A DNA stretch of 39,440 nucleotides from Bacilli bacterium (GTDB lineage: Bacteria > Bacillota_I > Bacilli_A > RFN20 > CAG-826). A model generated the notes under the pieces. The model ran no database searches. It was not told where the DNA came from and worked only from the letters and a program-made list of their open reading frames with translations. Within the stretch, counting starts at the first letter, position 1, and each line of letters begins with the position of its first letter. Position numbers and translations under genes: made by a program. Below, one piece after another: positions 17,468-24,850 of the stretch. The DNA lies in the NCBI GenBank assembly GCA_900767605.1, contig CAAFZT010000014.1, positions 1 to 39,440 of the forward strand, written 5' to 3'.

Positions 17468-18127
17468 ATGAAGTTCCTTGCCAGCATCCAAAACGAAGCC
17501 GACCATCGGGCCTTAATCATCGCCATCGTTATTTTGGTGGTACTTTTCTTTATCATCGGCCTTATCGGCATGGGCATCCGCGCCTTGATGGGGATTCAAA
17601 CGAAACGTATCGAAACCGCGATGGCAGACGTGGCCAAGACCCACGTGATTCAAACTCCTGCCGAATTTCGTAAATTGGCCATCAAAAAGAGCAATCGAAT
17701 GCTCTATCGCGATACATTAATTCCGTTCTTATTGAGTTTTATTGGCTTGCTCATCTGGACGATTGGCAATTTGATTTACCATCGTTGGGGTGCGAATATT
17801 TTCGTCGATTTCCAAGATTTGTTCTTCTCCTTCGATTGGGGAGCAGAAGGGGTCATCGTCAAGGTTTTCGGTTTGTCTCTTATTGGCCAATTCCCGCCAG
17901 TATCGCACCACCCCGAATTCATCCTTGACCACCTTTGCAACTATATCGCTGTTGCATTCTTCTTAGTCAGTTGGGTCTATTATTTTGTCGTTTGCCAAGC
18001 GTTCTTAAGCCGCTTGTACGCTTTGCTTCACCTCAGCAGAACCGTATTTGAAAAGAACCTTACGGATTATCACGCGGATGATGGAGATACCCCCATCCCG
18101 CAAAAACCATTGCCACCTTCTGAATAA
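17468..18127 (+). CDS. Hypothetical membrane protein with three TM segments
   Basis: A 219-residue protein with hydrophobic segments at about residues 14-40, 82-105 and 158-185, and hydrophilic loops between them. The C-terminus is acidic and Pro-rich. There is no known domain that I can name. An AAAAGGATC Shine-Dalgarno-like sequence lies before the ATG, 3 nt after the previous stop, so it is third in the 16041-18127 operon. It is convergent with the gene at 18129, with one base between the stops. Confidence 0.75.
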   Translation: MKFLASIQNEADHRALIIAIVILVVLFFIIGLIGMGIRALMGIQTKRIETAMADVAKTHVIQTPAEFRKLAIKKSNRMLYRDTLIPFLLSFIGLLIWTIGNLIYHRWGANIFVDFQDLFFSFDWGAEGVIVKVFGLSLIGQFPPVSHHPEFILDHLCNYIAVAFFLVSWVYYFVVCQAFLSRLYALLHLSRTVFEKNLTDYHADDGDTPIPQKPLPPSE

Positions 18128-18128
18128 C

Positions 18129-18602
18129 TTAATCCAGCCAGTCTTTTGCTAAAGACCAGCCTGTGAAATATAAACCCGATACCAACTGGGTGGATGCCAA
18201 AGAAATCGCCCAGTCTTTCCAGTCATAATCCGGTTTAATGATTAAAGCTCTTGTAGACAACACAAAGTCGGCGATCACAAGCGCTAAGCAAATAATCGCA
18301 CAAAGGGAACAAAGCCCAACAAATGGGCCTTTATCGATGACAAAGCTGATGCCTCCAATGGAGCAAAATAGCAAAAAGAGAACAACCAATGGTGCCGACC
18401 AAACGCTAATAAAATCAAAAGGATCGGATGCATCTGTTCCCTCTAACAATGCGGTAATAAACTCGTAAAGTTCTAGCGCCGCAACAAAAACGAGAAAAAT
18501 CGAAGACGCCACCAATAAAACGCGGCCAAATTTAATGGAGGCAGGGATTTTATCCGGGCATTCATTTTGGATGGTCTGCGTAGATTTGTGGTTCTTTTTC
18601 AT
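18129..18602 (-). CDS. Hypothetical four-TM membrane protein
   Basis: A 157-residue protein with four hydrophobic segments (about residues 27-50, 67-88, 92-113 and 133-153) and a short polar N-terminus. No family is recognised. It begins 3 nt after the stop of the Pro-rich gene upstream, so the asnS, Pro-rich and four-TM genes probably form one minus-strand transcript. No clear Shine-Dalgarno sequence is visible. A conserved role with the neighbouring membrane proteins is only suggested by clustering. Confidence 0.7.
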   Translation of the reverse strand: MKKNHKSTQTIQNECPDKIPASIKFGRVLLVASSIFLVFVAALELYEFITALLEGTDASDPFDFISVWSAPLVVLFLLFCSIGGISFVIDKGPFVGLCSLCAIICLALVIADFVLSTRALIIKPDYDWKDWAISLASTQLVSGLYFTGWSLAKDWLD

Positions 18603-18605
18603 GGA

Positions 18606-19040
18606 TTAAGCGAAACGGAAAATAATATCGATAATTTCCCAAATAATAAGGGTAATGAAAACAAACGATAAACCCAAAAGGACATAAAACATCCTGCGGT
18701 TTTTGGTCTGTTTGCGAACCTCTTCTTCTTTTGGCAAATCCGTCGTGACGAAAGAGTTGCCTTCTACCGGCGGTTCGGGATTACCCATAGGGGGAACGCC
18801 CGGTTGCATCATCGCGTTAGGATCCGGAATCGGCGGGGTTCCATAAGGGGGCATTGAGGGCGCCCCATACCCATATGGGGGTTGAGGCGGATAAGGCTGC
18901 TGAGGATAAGGTTGTTGAGGATAGTTCGGAGGATAAGCGCCCGGATTCCCGTAATTGGGCGGAACAAAACCCGCGCCCGGATTGGGGTTAGGGTATCCGC
19001 TTTGCTGAGGATAGTTGGAATTCGGATCGTTTGGATTCAT
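18606..19040 (-). CDS. Tail-anchored protein with Pro/Tyr/Asn/Gln-rich N-terminus
   Basis: A 144-residue protein. Residues 1-95 are low complexity, with tandem PQQPYPQQPYPPQPPYG-type units, no Cys and few charges. Residues 96-118 are charged, and a single hydrophobic segment (about 119-142) ends the protein. This predicts a cytoplasmic, disordered N-terminal tail held by a C-terminal anchor. It starts 2 nt after the asnS stop without an obvious Shine-Dalgarno sequence, so translation may depend on coupling to asnS. The family is not recognised. The tail composition mirrors that of the protein at 16946-17464. Confidence 0.75.
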   Translation of the reverse strand: MNPNDPNSNYPQQSGYPNPNPGAGFVPPNYGNPGAYPPNYPQQPYPQQPYPPQPPYGYGAPSMPPYGTPPIPDPNAMMQPGVPPMGNPEPPVEGNSFVTTDLPKEEEVRKQTKNRRMFYVLLGLSFVFITLIIWEIIDIIFRFA

Positions 19041-19042
19041 GG

Positions 19043-20437
19043 TTAGTATTTAATCTGCGAACTGGTTCTCGGGAAGGGTTCCGTGTCACGGATGTTAGCA
19101 ACGCCCGTGATGTACATGAGAAGACGGTCAAAGCCGATACCGAAGCCGGAGTGGATGCATCCGCCCCATTTGCGGAGGTTCAGATACCATTCAAGCCCCT
19201 TCTCGTTGCCGATGGCTTCCATCTTCTTTTTCAAAATATCATAACGTTCCTCGCGTTGGGAACCTCCGATGATTTCCCCTTCTCCAGGAACGAGGCAGTC
19301 GCACGCGGCAACCGTCTTCCCATCATCGTTCTCACGCATATAGAACGCTTTGATTTCTTTGGGGTAATTAATCAGGAACATCGGTCCTTTGACCACTTGT
19401 TCCGTGAGATAACGTTCGTGTTCGGATTGCAAATCCATGCCCCATTCGATGTTATTGTTATCGAATTTGTGGCCGTTTTTCACCGCTTCTTGGAGGAGCT
19501 TAATACCCTCGGTGTATTCCATTCGGGTAAACGGAGTAGCCAAAACGTGGTTGAGTTTATCGAGCAAACCCGGCGCGATCATGGAATTGAAGAAAGCCAT
19601 TTCGTCGGGGCATTTCTCTAGCGCGTAACGAATAAGGTATTTAATGGATTCTTCCATCAAATCCATATCGTCTTCGAGGTCAGCAAATGCAATTTCGGGC
19701 TCAATCATCCAGAACTCGCTTGCGTGACGCGGAGTATTCGATTTTTCTGCGCGGAATGTCGGACCAAAGGTGTAAACGTCGCGGAACGCCATGGCAAACG
19801 CTTCGACATGGAGCTGTCCCGAAACGGTCAAAGAGGCACGACGACCAAAGAAGTCCGTGTCGCTGAGTTTCCCTTTTGCATCAGGAGTCATCAAGGTGAA
19901 AACTTGTCCAGCTCCCTCGGCATCATTGACAGTAATTTCAGGGGTATGAACATAAACGAACCCTTTGCTTTGGAAGAACTCGTGAACGCCCAAAGCTAGG
20001 ACGGAGCGAAGACGATAAAGAGCCGTGAAGGTATTAGTACGCGGTCTTAAATAAGCTTCATCGCGCAAATATTCAAACGAGTGTCTCTTCTTTTGGAGGG
20101 GGTAATCAGACGCGCAGTCGCCAAGCACTTCAAAAGAATTGATGTGCATTTCAAACGGTTGCTTCATTTCAGGCGTCAAATGAATAACGCCGCGAACACC
20201 AAGAGTAGTCCCCGTTAGAACGTGGGAAAGAACTTCGGCATTTGGAACCTCGTTGTTATAAACGAGTTGAATATTTTTAAAGCAGGTTCCATCGTTTAAG
20301 GAAATAAAGCCAATGGACCCATTATCACGATTGGTTCTAACCCAACCTTCGATAAGAATTTCGCCAATTTTTTCTAAGTCTTCCTTGGCAGAGAAGCGAG
20401 AATACAATTCTCGAACAGTAATTGCTTTCGGTTGCAT
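19043..20437 (-). CDS. asnS: Asparaginyl-tRNA synthetase
   Basis: A 464-residue class IIb aminoacyl-tRNA synthetase. An N-terminal OB-fold anticodon-binding domain (about 18-110) precedes the catalytic core. Class II motif 2 (FRAEKSNTPRHASEFWMIEPE) and motif 3 (GFGIGFDRLLMYITG) are intact, and the C-terminus PFPRTSSQIKY is typical of AsnRS rather than AspRS. The start lacks a Shine-Dalgarno sequence; TAAACT lies 8 nt upstream, pointing to a leaderless or nearly leaderless mRNA. No T-box leader is possible in the space available. Confidence 0.97.
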   Translation of the reverse strand: MQPKAITVRELYSRFSAKEDLEKIGEILIEGWVRTNRDNGSIGFISLNDGTCFKNIQLVYNNEVPNAEVLSHVLTGTTLGVRGVIHLTPEMKQPFEMHINSFEVLGDCASDYPLQKKRHSFEYLRDEAYLRPRTNTFTALYRLRSVLALGVHEFFQSKGFVYVHTPEITVNDAEGAGQVFTLMTPDAKGKLSDTDFFGRRASLTVSGQLHVEAFAMAFRDVYTFGPTFRAEKSNTPRHASEFWMIEPEIAFADLEDDMDLMEESIKYLIRYALEKCPDEMAFFNSMIAPGLLDKLNHVLATPFTRMEYTEGIKLLQEAVKNGHKFDNNNIEWGMDLQSEHERYLTEQVVKGPMFLINYPKEIKAFYMRENDDGKTVAACDCLVPGEGEIIGGSQREERYDILKKKMEAIGNEKGLEWYLNLRKWGGCIHSGFGIGFDRLLMYITGVANIRDTEPFPRTSSQIKY

Positions 20438-20445
20438 ACCCTATA

Positions 20446-20474
20446 AGTTTATCTTGTTTTCGATAGTTGTGAAC
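20446..20474 (-). promoter_or_regulatory. asnS promoter with overlapping operator-like sequence
   Basis: On the minus strand, -35 TTCACA (plus 20468-20473) is 16 nt from -10 TAAACT (plus 20446-20451), and the ATG follows 8 nt later. The plus-strand 21-mer 20454-20474 has the layout TTGTT-8 nt-TTGTGAAC, the same as at the divergent promoter (20605-20625). Confidence 0.55.
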
Positions 20475-20604
20475 GAACTTTTAAGGCTTCTTTTAATCTA
20501 ATTTTTACATTTTTAGTTTTTCTTGATTAATCGAAGACAGGACATTTCAGGATATATTTCAGAGATGTATATTCATTTATTTTGCGTTTATCGTATATTT
20601 TCTC

Positions 20605-20633
20605 TTGTTCACCGTTTTTGTGAACGTTATATT
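20605..20633 (+). promoter_or_regulatory. Promoter and operator of the AbiEi-like gene
   Basis: -35 TTGTTC (20605-20610), a 17-nt spacer and -10 TATATT (20628-20633) are followed after 7 nt by the ATG at 20641, predicting a leaderless mRNA. An inverted repeat GTTCAC (20607-20612) / GTGAAC (20620-20625) covers the -35 and spacer, where a bound repressor would block RNA polymerase. The remainder of 20475-20604 is AT-rich, with no gene seen. Confidence 0.6.
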
Positions 20634-20640
20634 TATTTCG

Positions 20641-21588
20641 ATGAATAAATCTTTTTTAGAAAAGTTTAACTTGCTGTATACTCCTCAGGGAATTTCATTT
20701 CGGCACGACGATAAAAAGGAGAAGGTTTCGATCACCGTTAAAGGGTTTTCCACAAATTATTTTCAGTATCAATATGCAACAAACGCCGAGCCACGTTTTT
20801 TACAAATGGGCGTGGAAAACAAACCAACGATTATCTTTTCCAAAAACGTAACTAAAGTAGCTGCCAAAAGAATCGTTGAAAACGGCAACTTCTACTTCGA
20901 CCTTCAAGGCAATTACGAAATTAAAATCGGTGCCAAATGGATCCGCCATCGGATGCCTGATGTTGCCCCTGCCTTGACTGCACCTGTTTTTACCTATTTT
21001 CGATGCACTAGCGAACAAGCAAGCCGTATTTTAGAAATCATCGCTCGCAGTCCCAATCTTATTTCGGCCCGAGATATTCAATCCATGGCAGGAGTTAGCC
21101 TAGGCCTCGTCGGAAGAATCGCTCATTGCCTCGTGGAAAATGGGTATTTAAGTGTCTCTAGAAAAGGATATTTCTCCGATAAACAGCAAAAAATCCAACT
21201 TTTAAACGACTGGAGAAGAGAATTTCAGAATACACTAAAAGAATTGCCATACATTAACTGTATTTCGTTATTTTCCCTCGAAGAAATTATCGAGCAAATC
21301 AACGAAAAAAAGGTAAGTCTGTTAATCGGGGGTGACTACGCTTGGGACCAAGATTCCCACGCTCGCAACCTGGTGTTACTAAGCCCAACCGGAGATTTCC
21401 AGTCCGTCGTCAAGGATCTGCCTATCCTAGAAAGTGAAGAAAAGGGCGATGTAACGATTTTCCAATGTCCTACGATAAATTGCTGGCCCACTCAGCGAAA
21501 CGGCGTCTGCAACGGCTTATATGGCTTTTTGACGGGCACGAAAAAAGCCGAGGATTGTCTTGCTCGGCTTTTATACCCAAAAAATTAG
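20641..21588 (+). CDS. AbiEi-like winged-helix regulator (orphan antitoxin-type)
   Basis: A 315-residue protein resembling COG4861/AbiEi-type type IV antitoxins. The winged helix is at about residues 128-185 (EQASRILEIIARSPNLISAR, then AGVSLGLVGRIAHCL and a VSRKGY wing). The C-terminal domain begins with CISLFSLEEI, contains a GGDYAW motif and ends in GLYGFLTGTKKAEDCLARLLY, as in AbiEi C-terminal domains that hold or sense partners. No AbiEii nucleotidyltransferase toxin is adjacent, so it is an orphan here. The ATG at 20641 is preferred over one at 20605 because the latter lies in the -35 element. AbiEi proteins repress their own promoters through inverted repeats, and one is present. Confidence 0.6.
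   Translation: MNKSFLEKFNLLYTPQGISFRHDDKKEKVSITVKGFSTNYFQYQYATNAEPRFLQMGVENKPTIIFSKNVTKVAAKRIVENGNFYFDLQGNYEIKIGAKWIRHRMPDVAPALTAPVFTYFRCTSEQASRILEIIARSPNLISARDIQSMAGVSLGLVGRIAHCLVENGYLSVSRKGYFSDKQQKIQLLNDWRREFQNTLKELPYINCISLFSLEEIIEQINEKKVSLLIGGDYAWDQDSHARNLVLLSPTGDFQSVVKDLPILESEEKGDVTIFQCPTINCWPTQRNGVCNGLYGFLTGTKKAEDCLARLLYPKN
21541..21568 (-). terminator. Terminator of the tsaE-tsaB/rimI-tsaD operon, inside a coding region
   Basis: GCCGAG (21547-21552) and CTCGGC (21563-21568) form a stem extended by A-T pairs on both sides, with a 10-nt loop. On the minus strand it is followed by TTTTTT. It lies within the last codons of the convergent AbiEi-like gene and may work in both directions. Confidence 0.8.
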
Positions 21589-22604
21589 TTTTTAAAATCC
21601 ATCCAGTGGTCGATTTTCCAGTTGGGGTCCACGCCTAAGGTCAGGGGGGCAAAGACTTTCATTTCGTACAGTTTTTCGGCGACTTTCGCGATCATCGCGG
21701 CGTTATCCGTCGTGCACCAAAGCGGTGGAATAATCAACTCGATATCTGTACCAGCAAGCTTTTCTTTCATTTGGGCGCGCAAATACGAATTGGCAGAAAC
21801 TCCACCAGCCAAAATGACTTGTTTAACACCGAAATCTTTAGCGGCCATCAACGATTTTTCTACAATCATGCCGATGGCAACATCTTGGAATGAACGGGCC
21901 ATATCATCGACGCTAACAGGGGTTCCCTTCATTTTTAGGCTATTAACGAGGTTAATCACGCTTGTTTTTAAGCCCGAATAGGAGAAATCGTATTTACCGT
22001 CCGGAGAAGCAGGTACCGGGAGGTGGTAAGAATGGGTACCGAGTTTTGCGTGTTGATCAATTGGCAATCCACCGGGATAGGGAAGGCCCAACACACGAGC
22101 CACCTTGTCGTAGCATTCTCCAACCGCATCATCTTTGGTTTCACCAACAATAGTGAAATCCATATGGTCTTTCATGATAACCAACTCGGTATTGCCGCCA
22201 CTAACAACCACGCAAAGTAACGGGAAATGGAATTCGCCCGCATATTCGTTGGCGTAAATGTGTCCTGCTAAATGATGAACAGGGATTAACGGCTTTTTAT
22301 AAAGCATGGCAAGCGTTTTTGCCGCCTGTAAGCCAACATGCAAACAGCCAATAAGCCCAGGTCCACGAGTAACGGCAAAAGCATCGATATCATCTAAGGC
22401 CAATCCCGACTCATTCAAAGCCTGAGTCAAACACACCGTGATATTTTCCGTATGGAGACGGGATGCGATTTCAGGCATGACCCCTCCAAATTTCTCATGA
22501 ATGGCAATCTGAGTTGCAACAACATTGGAAAGCAATTTTCCGTTGTCCGTAATTGCCACAGCCGTCTCATCACAAGACGACTCAATTGCAAGAATCTTAG
22601 CCAT
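21585..22604 (-). CDS. tsaD: tRNA N6-adenosine threonylcarbamoyltransferase
   Basis: A 339-residue Kae1/Qri7-family protein that transfers the threonylcarbamoyl group to A37 of ANN-decoding tRNAs. The metal-binding HxxxH is at H111 and H115 (VHHLAGHIYANEY). Ribose/nucleotide motifs such as VVSGGNTELV and ILAGGVSANSYLR are intact. Full length. It overlaps the upstream tsaB-rimI gene by 8 nt, with a GAGGT Shine-Dalgarno-like sequence inside that gene. Its end overlaps the convergent AbiEi-like gene by 4 nt. Confidence 0.97.
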   Translation of the reverse strand: MAKILAIESSCDETAVAITDNGKLLSNVVATQIAIHEKFGGVMPEIASRLHTENITVCLTQALNESGLALDDIDAFAVTRGPGLIGCLHVGLQAAKTLAMLYKKPLIPVHHLAGHIYANEYAGEFHFPLLCVVVSGGNTELVIMKDHMDFTIVGETKDDAVGECYDKVARVLGLPYPGGLPIDQHAKLGTHSYHLPVPASPDGKYDFSYSGLKTSVINLVNSLKMKGTPVSVDDMARSFQDVAIGMIVEKSLMAAKDFGVKQVILAGGVSANSYLRAQMKEKLAGTDIELIIPPLWCTTDNAAMIAKVAEKLYEMKVFAPLTLGVDPNWKIDHWMDFKN

Positions 22605-23649
22605 TGATCAACGACCTCACCATATACACCGCGTCTTCCCCGTCATCGTAATAAGCATGCTTGGTTGTGACAGGTTCAAACTTATGTCTTTTATAGAATT
22701 TTTGAGCACGAACATTGGATACGCGAACTTCCAAAGTCGCATATTCCACAGGGTCGGATTTCGATTCACAATCCTTCAGCATTTGGCCGATAAGGCGATT
22801 ACCAATTCCTTTGGATCTGAAGTTTTCTTTGACAGCAATTTGAGCAATCGTGCAAGAGTTAAAAGTGATGTAGAAATCAATCATCCCAACAACCTCGTTA
22901 TCCACGACGGCGCAATAAAGATAAGCAACAGGATTTTCGTTCATTTCGAATAGAAGCGCTTCACGTCCATAGGGATGTTTGAAAGCTTCCTTTTCAATGG
23001 CGAGAACCGCCTCGACATCGCTAGGCATCATTTTGCGGACAACAGTCTTGAATCGACCTTCATCATAATCATCTTTCAGATAGATAGGACGAGCGCCAAG
23101 AGGCTCTTCGCAGCGATATTCAGGTTTTGCAAAGTGAGCCAAATTAGAAATAACGGGGTTTTGCAAGGATTCAAGGCCCAAATAAGCCACGTCACCACAA
23201 ACGGAATAATCAGGATGCTGTTTAATGAAATCCATGACTTCTGCGTTAGTTTTAATGCAGTCTTGCACGTTTTTTTCACTATTGAATACAGCAAAATAGG
23301 ACCGTTTTCCTCTCGCATTCATCAAGCAGATGGATGAATGGCCAATTTGTTGCAAAACCTCAAGGGAACTAACTAAATAGAGAGGAATGTTAAGGGAAAA
23401 GGAAATGGTTTTTGCAATCGTTAATGCGATGCGAACGCCCGTATAAGAACCCGGTCCCTTTGAGACTACAACACCATCGATATCTTCTTTTTTAATGGCG
23501 AGTTTCGACATCAATTTGTCGATTTCATCCACCATGAATTCGCTTTGTTTTTGCCACGCTTCATAGACGATAGATCCAAGAATTTCCTCGTCTTTGGCAA
23601 ACCCAACAGCAAGGTTTTTATCACTAGAATCAAGCAAGAGATTGAGCAT
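22597..23649 (-). CDS. tsaB: TsaB-RimI fusion protein
   Basis: A 350-residue fusion. Residues 1-195 are TsaB, the partner that activates TsaD for t6A synthesis, with the diagnostic SKGPGSYTGVR at about 63-73. Residues 203-350 are a GNAT acetyltransferase of the RimI family (ribosomal protein S18 N-acetylation), with acetyl-CoA loop RSKGIG at 278-283. In many Bacillota these are separate adjacent genes; here one reading frame joins them through a short linker. A clear AAAGGAG Shine-Dalgarno sequence lies before the ATG, inside tsaE, and the two genes overlap by 20 nt. Confidence 0.93.
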   Translation of the reverse strand: MLNLLLDSSDKNLAVGFAKDEEILGSIVYEAWQKQSEFMVDEIDKLMSKLAIKKEDIDGVVVSKGPGSYTGVRIALTIAKTISFSLNIPLYLVSSLEVLQQIGHSSICLMNARGKRSYFAVFNSEKNVQDCIKTNAEVMDFIKQHPDYSVCGDVAYLGLESLQNPVISNLAHFAKPEYRCEEPLGARPIYLKDDYDEGRFKTVVRKMMPSDVEAVLAIEKEAFKHPYGREALLFEMNENPVAYLYCAVVDNEVVGMIDFYITFNSCTIAQIAVKENFRSKGIGNRLIGQMLKDCESKSDPVEYATLEVRVSNVRAQKFYKRHKFEPVTTKHAYYDDGEDAVYMVRSLING

Positions 23650-24115
23650 CGGTTTTCTCCTTTAACTCTTTCAGGAAATTGTCGAATCGTTGACAATTGC
23701 TTTCTAAGGTAATTTGACGATTATCATCGCCTTCGTTTTTAATACAAATCGAAAGACGTTCATCTGGCAAAAGCGGCTCGATATATACCGGCCATTCAAT
23801 GAGACATGCTCCATCGCCTTCAATGTATTCATCCAAACCAATTTCAATGTTTTGTCCTTCCAAGCGATAGGCATCGATATGGTAAAGAGGGATGCGTCCA
23901 TGGAAGTAACATTTCATGATGTTGAAAGTGGGGCTGATGACATCTTCCTTCACGCCAAGCCCTTCCGCGACTCCGCCCGTGAAGGTCGTTTTCCCTGCGC
24001 CTAAATCCCCTTCTAACAAGAGGACATCCCCCGGTTCCAAAAGAGGGGCGATCGCCTTCCCCAAGGAACGGGTTTCCATTTTGTTTTTTGTTTTAAATAT
24101 CAGTTTCATACCCAT
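23630..24115 (-). CDS. tsaE: tRNA threonylcarbamoyladenosine biosynthesis ATPase
   Basis: A 161-residue P-loop ATPase needed for turnover of the TsaB-TsaD complex. The Walker A motif GDLGAGKTT is at 36-44, and LIEWP, part of the family's conserved C-terminal motif, is present. The last ~20 residues are a charged helix. It is the first gene of the t6A operon. ATG at 24115 or 24109 are both possible (Met-Gly-Met). A TATAAT hexamer (plus 24128-24133) 12 nt before the first ATG implies an extremely short leader without a Shine-Dalgarno sequence. Confidence 0.95.
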   Translation of the reverse strand: MGMKLIFKTKNKMETRSLGKAIAPLLEPGDVLLLEGDLGAGKTTFTGGVAEGLGVKEDVISPTFNIMKCYFHGRIPLYHIDAYRLEGQNIEIGLDEYIEGDGACLIEWPVYIEPLLPDERLSICIKNEGDDNRQITLESNCQRFDNFLKELKEKTDAQSLA

Positions 24116-24127
24116 AAACCGCGGTGA

Positions 24128-24133
24128 TTATAC
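24128..24133 (-). promoter_or_regulatory. -10 element of the tsaE operon
   Basis: A perfect TATAAT on the minus strand, 12 nt before the first tsaE ATG and preceded by GTG. No good -35 is seen. The predicted leader is about 5 nt. Confidence 0.5.
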
Positions 24134-24166
24134 ACCCTTTGAAAAACACCGAAAGAAAAGCAAGAA

Positions 24167-24733
24167 TTAGACGTGGCGTTTTGGCGTCAAAACTGGACGA
24201 TTTTCACTCAAAAATTTCTGATATAGACGCTCGATTTCCGAATCGATGAACGGGAAATCGCGATGGTCGATCATTTCTTTAACCTGCGACATCGATTTCT
24301 CAATGGCCATGGATAAATCCTTGGGATAGCCGTAAGTTTGGATGTGGCGGGCGTATTCGTTCTCGTCGAGGGTGCGTTCCACACCATCTGGATAGAGCTT
24401 TACGTCCAAGTCGTAATCGATGTATTTCAAAAACCCATTATCGTAAAGGGTCGGAGAAGCGATATTGACGTAATAGCAAATTCCCTTGCCCTCTTTGAAC
24501 ATGGCAATCACATTCATCCAACGTTTTTTATAAAGAAGGAAAATCGCGTTCTCCTTCGTCATCCATTTACGTCCATCACTTTCCGTGACAAGGCTGGCTT
24601 TAGATGCCAAAGCCCAGTATTCGTCGGTTTCTTCCACCAAATAAGCCGGCGACCATTGCCGATGCAATTTGCCGTCATGTTTGTACGCCTGGACTTTAAT
24701 CCAACGCGCGAATCTCGGATCAATTTCGTTCAT
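24167..24733 (-). CDS. DUF402 protein, nucleoside di/triphosphatase-like (NtdP)
   Basis: A 188-residue DUF402-family protein resembling Bacillus YgaC/NtdP. The order of elements fits: WIKVQAYKHDGKLHRQW at the start, WMTKENAIFLLYKKRWMNVIAM in the middle, and the acidic core YIDYDLDVKLYPDG...LDENEY that binds metal in this family. Staphylococcal members hydrolyse nucleoside tri- and diphosphates. Length is normal. No good Shine-Dalgarno sequence is present; a TATACT hexamer is only 2 nt before the ATG and a small GGTGATATTCACC palindrome lies 16 nt upstream, so the true promoter position is unclear. Confidence 0.85.
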   Translation of the reverse strand: MNEIDPRFARWIKVQAYKHDGKLHRQWSPAYLVEETDEYWALASKASLVTESDGRKWMTKENAIFLLYKKRWMNVIAMFKEGKGICYYVNIASPTLYDNGFLKYIDYDLDVKLYPDGVERTLDENEYARHIQTYGYPKDLSMAIEKSMSQVKEMIDHRDFPFIDSEIERLYQKFLSENRPVLTPKRHV

Positions 24734-24813
24734 AGAGTATACCTAGCCAAGGTGAATATCACCTTACTCGCTATGAATTATAACGCATAAACCGCCTTTG
24801 TCTTTGTAGATAA

Positions 24814-24840
24814 TAAAAAAGCCATCCATTAAGGATGGCG
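24814..24840 (-). terminator. Rho-independent terminator after the DUF3137-like gene
   Basis: A perfect 7-bp stem GCCATCC/GGATGGC (plus 24821-24827 and 24833-24839) with a 5-nt loop, followed on the minus strand by TTTTTT. It lies 11 nt after the stop codon. Confidence 0.9.
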
Positions 24841-24850
24841 AGAGAACGGT

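Noticed and set aside
18840..18990. Tandem DNA repeat or CRISPR-like array
   Set aside because: The near-repeats are imperfect codons for a Pro/Gln/Tyr-rich protein tail and are not separated by spacers.
20438..20604. T-box leader upstream of asnS
   Set aside because: The predicted transcription start is at or next to the start codon, and no T-box core or antiterminator is present. The same holds for trpS.
20605..20640. Upstream ATG as start of the AbiEi-like gene
   Set aside because: It lies in the -35 element of the only plausible promoter, and the 12 added residues are hydrophobic and unlike the family's N-terminus.
20641..22604. Complete AbiE toxin-antitoxin pair
   Set aside because: No AbiEii nucleotidyltransferase gene is next to the AbiEi-like gene; the adjacent gene is tsaD.
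24750..24762. GGTGAATATCACC palindrome as a terminator or operator
   Set aside because: Only five base pairs, no T-run, and no second copy in the window, so it cannot be assigned a role.
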